Assembly (NCBI RefSeq): GCF_025567265.1
Contig: NZ_JAOQJW010000006.1
Location: 62,001-126,000, forward strand
DNA from: Dorea_A amylophila
Lineage (GTDB): Bacteria > Bacillota > Clostridia > Lachnospirales > Lachnospiraceae
DNA: 64,000 bases
Reading direction: 5' to 3'
This document shows positions 62,094 to 64,000 of the stretch, one piece after another (position 1 is the first letter of the stretch; every line of letters starts with the position of its first letter). A program made the position numbers and the translations under genes. Below the pieces are notes generated by a model. That model saw only the letters and a list, made by a program, of their open reading frames with translations. It was not told the origin of the DNA and made no database searches.

Positions 62094-63332
62094 ATGAGTA
62101 GAAAGATGAAAGAGTCAGGTATTGATTGGATAGGAAGTATTCCTATGCCGTGGAATACTATTAAATTTAAGTATTTGCATGGTGGTATGAATACAGGAGA
62201 AGGAATTGATAAAAATTTTTGGTCTAATGAACCAACTGACAGATTATTCTATACCGCTGGAATAAATCCTATTAGGACAAACTATGAGGATTTCCCAGAA
62301 TGGAAATATACAAGTGAAAATGATTTATTATTAGCTAGAAATGGTACACCCTATATTTATATACCGTATCCAAATGCTTGCTATACAGACCATATTATAA
62401 GGGTGACTATGAATGCAAGTGTAAATAAGCGATTTGTACAATACGGATTACAATGTAGTATAGCGTCAGTAGTAGTGGATTCAGTAAGTCTTGCAACATG
62501 GTCAGCGTCGTTGTGGAATAAACAGGTTATAGCATGGCCGTCTGCTGAAGAGCAGGAACGTATAGTTTCGTTTCTTGATGAAAAATGTGCTCATATTGAT
62601 GCTGTCCTTGAAAAGACTCGCAATAGCATTGAAGAATATAAGAAGTTGAAGCAGGCAGTTATTACCCAAGCTGTTACAAAAGGTGTTCGCCAAGAGCGGC
62701 TCATGAAAGATAGTGGCATTAGTTGGCTCACACATATCCCGGATGACTGGCGTGTAGAGAGGGGAAAGAACATTTTTATAGAGACAAAGGAGATTTCAAA
62801 TACCGGAGCAGAAGAACTGCTGACGGTTTCTCATATTACAGGCATTACACCGAGGAGTGAGAAAAACGTAAATATGTTCATGTCTGAATCTTTAGTAGGT
62901 TACAAAATCTGTCACAAAGGGGATCTTGCAGCAAATACAATGTGGATGTGGCAAGGTGCAATTGGCGTTTCAAAGTATGAAGGAGTGATAAGTCCTTCAT
63001 ACAATACTTATCGCCAACGGAATAATGAATATGTATCGGATTATTTAGAGTATCTTCTGAGAATTCCACCGTTGATTGCAACTTATGCGTCCTATTCAAC
63101 AGGTATTACAGCATCTAGATTGAGACTATATCCTGAACAGTTTTTCTCTATATTATTCCCTATTCCGCCATGGGATGAACAGATAGAAATTGCTTCTTAT
63201 CTTAACAGGAAAATTTTTGAAATGGATAAGATTATCCAGAAAAAAGAACAGTTTTTAGTTGAACTTGAAAATTACAAAAAATCCTTGATTTATGAGTATG
63301 TCACAGGAAAAAAGGAGGTGCCAGAGTTTTGA
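62094..63332 (+). CDS. hsdS: type I restriction-modification specificity subunit HsdS
   Basis: This 412-residue protein has two target recognition domains. Each begins with a similar segment (SGIDWIGSIPMPWNTIKFKY near residue 8 and SGISWLTHIPDDWRVERGKN near residue 205). Each is followed by a conserved helix (PSAEEQERIVSFLDEKCAHID and PPWDEQIEIASYLNRKIFEMD). Each half should read one part of a bipartite site. ATG 62094 is two bases after the hsdM stop. The gene overlaps hsdR by four bases. Confidence 0.93.
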   Translation: MSRKMKESGIDWIGSIPMPWNTIKFKYLHGGMNTGEGIDKNFWSNEPTDRLFYTAGINPIRTNYEDFPEWKYTSENDLLLARNGTPYIYIPYPNACYTDHIIRVTMNASVNKRFVQYGLQCSIASVVVDSVSLATWSASLWNKQVIAWPSAEEQERIVSFLDEKCAHIDAVLEKTRNSIEEYKKLKQAVITQAVTKGVRQERLMKDSGISWLTHIPDDWRVERGKNIFIETKEISNTGAEELLTVSHITGITPRSEKNVNMFMSESLVGYKICHKGDLAANTMWMWQGAIGVSKYEGVISPSYNTYRQRNNEYVSDYLEYLLRIPPLIATYASYSTGITASRLRLYPEQFFSILFPIPPWDEQIEIASYLNRKIFEMDKIIQKKEQFLVELENYKKSLIYEYVTGKKEVPEF

Positions 63333-64000
63333 GTATAGATGTTACAACAGAGAAACGTTTCGAAGCAGATATTGAAGAATTTTTTCTATCACCGGCAGGT
63401 GGATACACACATAATAACGATATGTATGATCCACAGCTTGGCGTTTATAAAGATACTCTATTGAGATTTGTACAAAGAACACAGCCGAAAGAGTGGAAAC
63501 GCTTTTTATTGCAGAATAAAGTGGATCCAGAACGAAAATTCTGCCTTGCTTTCAACAATGCATGTGATATGGATGGGCTCATTTCTGTACTGCGGCACGG
63601 ATTTAAACATAGAGGTATTCCGTTCAAAGTATGTTATTTTAAACCAGAATCAGGCCTGAATCAAACAGCGGAGGCACTGTACGAAAAGAATGAGATTACT
63701 TGCAACAGACAATGGTTTTATTCCAGTGATATACATAATTCTGTTGATATGGTTCTGTCGGTAAATGGGATTCCGGTATTTGCCCTTGAATTAAAGAATC
63801 AGTATACAGGACAAAACGTTGATAATGCTAAGCGTCAGTGGATGTATGATCGTGACCCAAGAGAAATATGTTTTCAGTTCAATAAGAGAATCTTAGGATA
63901 TTTTTGTATTGATCAGTTGGAAGTTTGGATGACAACACGGTTGGAAGGAAAAAATACATATTTTCTTCCGTTCAATCAGGGATCGAACGGTGCAGGAAAT
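63329..64000 (+). CDS. hsdR: type I restriction endonuclease subunit HsdR, 3'-truncated by window edge
   Basis: The frame opens at TTG 63329, preceded by AAAGGAGGTG, and runs open to the window end (224 residues). The N-terminal nuclease motif is complete: D140 in SVDMVLSVNG and E154-L-K156 in FALELKNQ, the PD-(D/E)xK site of HsdR. The start MSIDVTTEKRFEADIEEFF is typical. The helicase motor domains lie beyond the window. Confidence 0.9.
   Translation, partial: MSIDVTTEKRFEADIEEFFLSPAGGYTHNNDMYDPQLGVYKDTLLRFVQRTQPKEWKRFLLQNKVDPERKFCLAFNNACDMDGLISVLRHGFKHRGIPFKVCYFKPESGLNQTAEALYEKNEITCNRQWFYSSDIHNSVDMVLSVNGIPVFALELKNQYTGQNVDNAKRQWMYDRDPREICFQFNKRILGYFCIDQLEVWMTTRLEGKNTYFLPFNQGSNGAGN

Larger units (their letters stand above)
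50782..64000 (+). mobile_element. mobilizable/conjugative-type integrated element carrying a type I R-M system
   Basis: From just after the S8 protease to the right edge all genes are of mobile-element type: TnpV, primase-helicase, ParM/ParR pair, XRE regulator, MobC, relaxase, and restriction-modification cargo. An oriT-like GC-rich region precedes mobC. No integrase is visible, so it probably lies beyond 64000. The left end must be between 50782 and 50977. An imperfect hairpin at about 50803-50842 may be the terminator of the protease gene. Attachment sites cannot be set from one side. Confidence 0.8.

Overview
The window looks like a chromosome segment of a low-GC Gram-positive gut anaerobe of the Lachnospiraceae (Dorea / Mediterraneibacter / Coprococcus type). 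This rests on AGGAGG-type ribosome sites, frequent TTG and GTG starts, a PPi-type phosphofructokinase, meso-diaminopimelate dehydrogenase, a lipoprotein CbiK under a cobalamin riboswitch, and TnpV/TnpW/TnpX-type mobilizable elements. The genus is inference; no rRNA is present.

Layout. 1-3.4 kb is the end of a mobilizable transposon: RepA-like fragment, MobV relaxase, TnpW and a large serine recombinase. 3.5-12.8 kb holds a small membrane protein, an NCS2 nucleobase permease, a LysR regulator divergent from a heterodimeric ABC exporter, a GH1 beta-glucosidase and a LacI regulator. 12.9-16 kb is a sucrose locus whose PTS gene is broken by an internal deletion, followed by an intact GH32 hydrolase. 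16-21 kb carries a pyridoxal/pyridoxamine kinase, tRNA-Arg(ACG), a cobalamin riboswitch driving two lipoproteins (an exported CbiK-like chelatase and a NEAT-like protein), and a PPi-phosphofructokinase. 21.3-24.8 kb is a translationally coupled pair: a pseudokinase-TM-TPR protein and a secreted Ig-like surface protein. 25-36 kb holds a GT2 glycosyltransferase, a strikingly palindromic 333-bp intergenic element, an ECF sigma/anti-sigma pair, a 2H phosphoesterase, an ABC exporter, ddh, a ThrE-type exporter and a MetE-like methyltransferase. 36.1-36.8 kb is a deletion scar joining the 3' halves of a MATE gene and a LysR gene. 37.2-41.2 kb is a TPP-riboswitch thiSFGH-tenI thiazole operon. 41.4-50.8 kb holds MarR/TauE, an HD hydrolase, an SGNH hydrolase, EamA/LysR, MoxR/VWA and a subtilisin-like protease.

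From about 50.8 kb to the right edge lies a second integrated mobilizable element: TnpV, primase-helicase, ParM/ParR-like segregation pair, XRE repressor, a GC-rich oriT-like region with a perfect 24-bp inverted repeat, MobC, a MOBP/Q-type relaxase whose 3' third is overprinted by a coiled-coil membrane protein gene, and a type I restriction-modification cargo in the order M-S fusion, hsdM, hsdS, hsdR (cut by the window end). Its integrase is not visible and probably lies beyond 64 kb.

The strongest candidates for something undescribed are the nested palindrome at 26083-26415, the extra methylase-specificity fusion in the type I locus with its array-like operator, the exported chelatase/NEAT-like pair, the possible second attenuator behind the TPP riboswitch, and the pseudokinase/Ig-protein pair.
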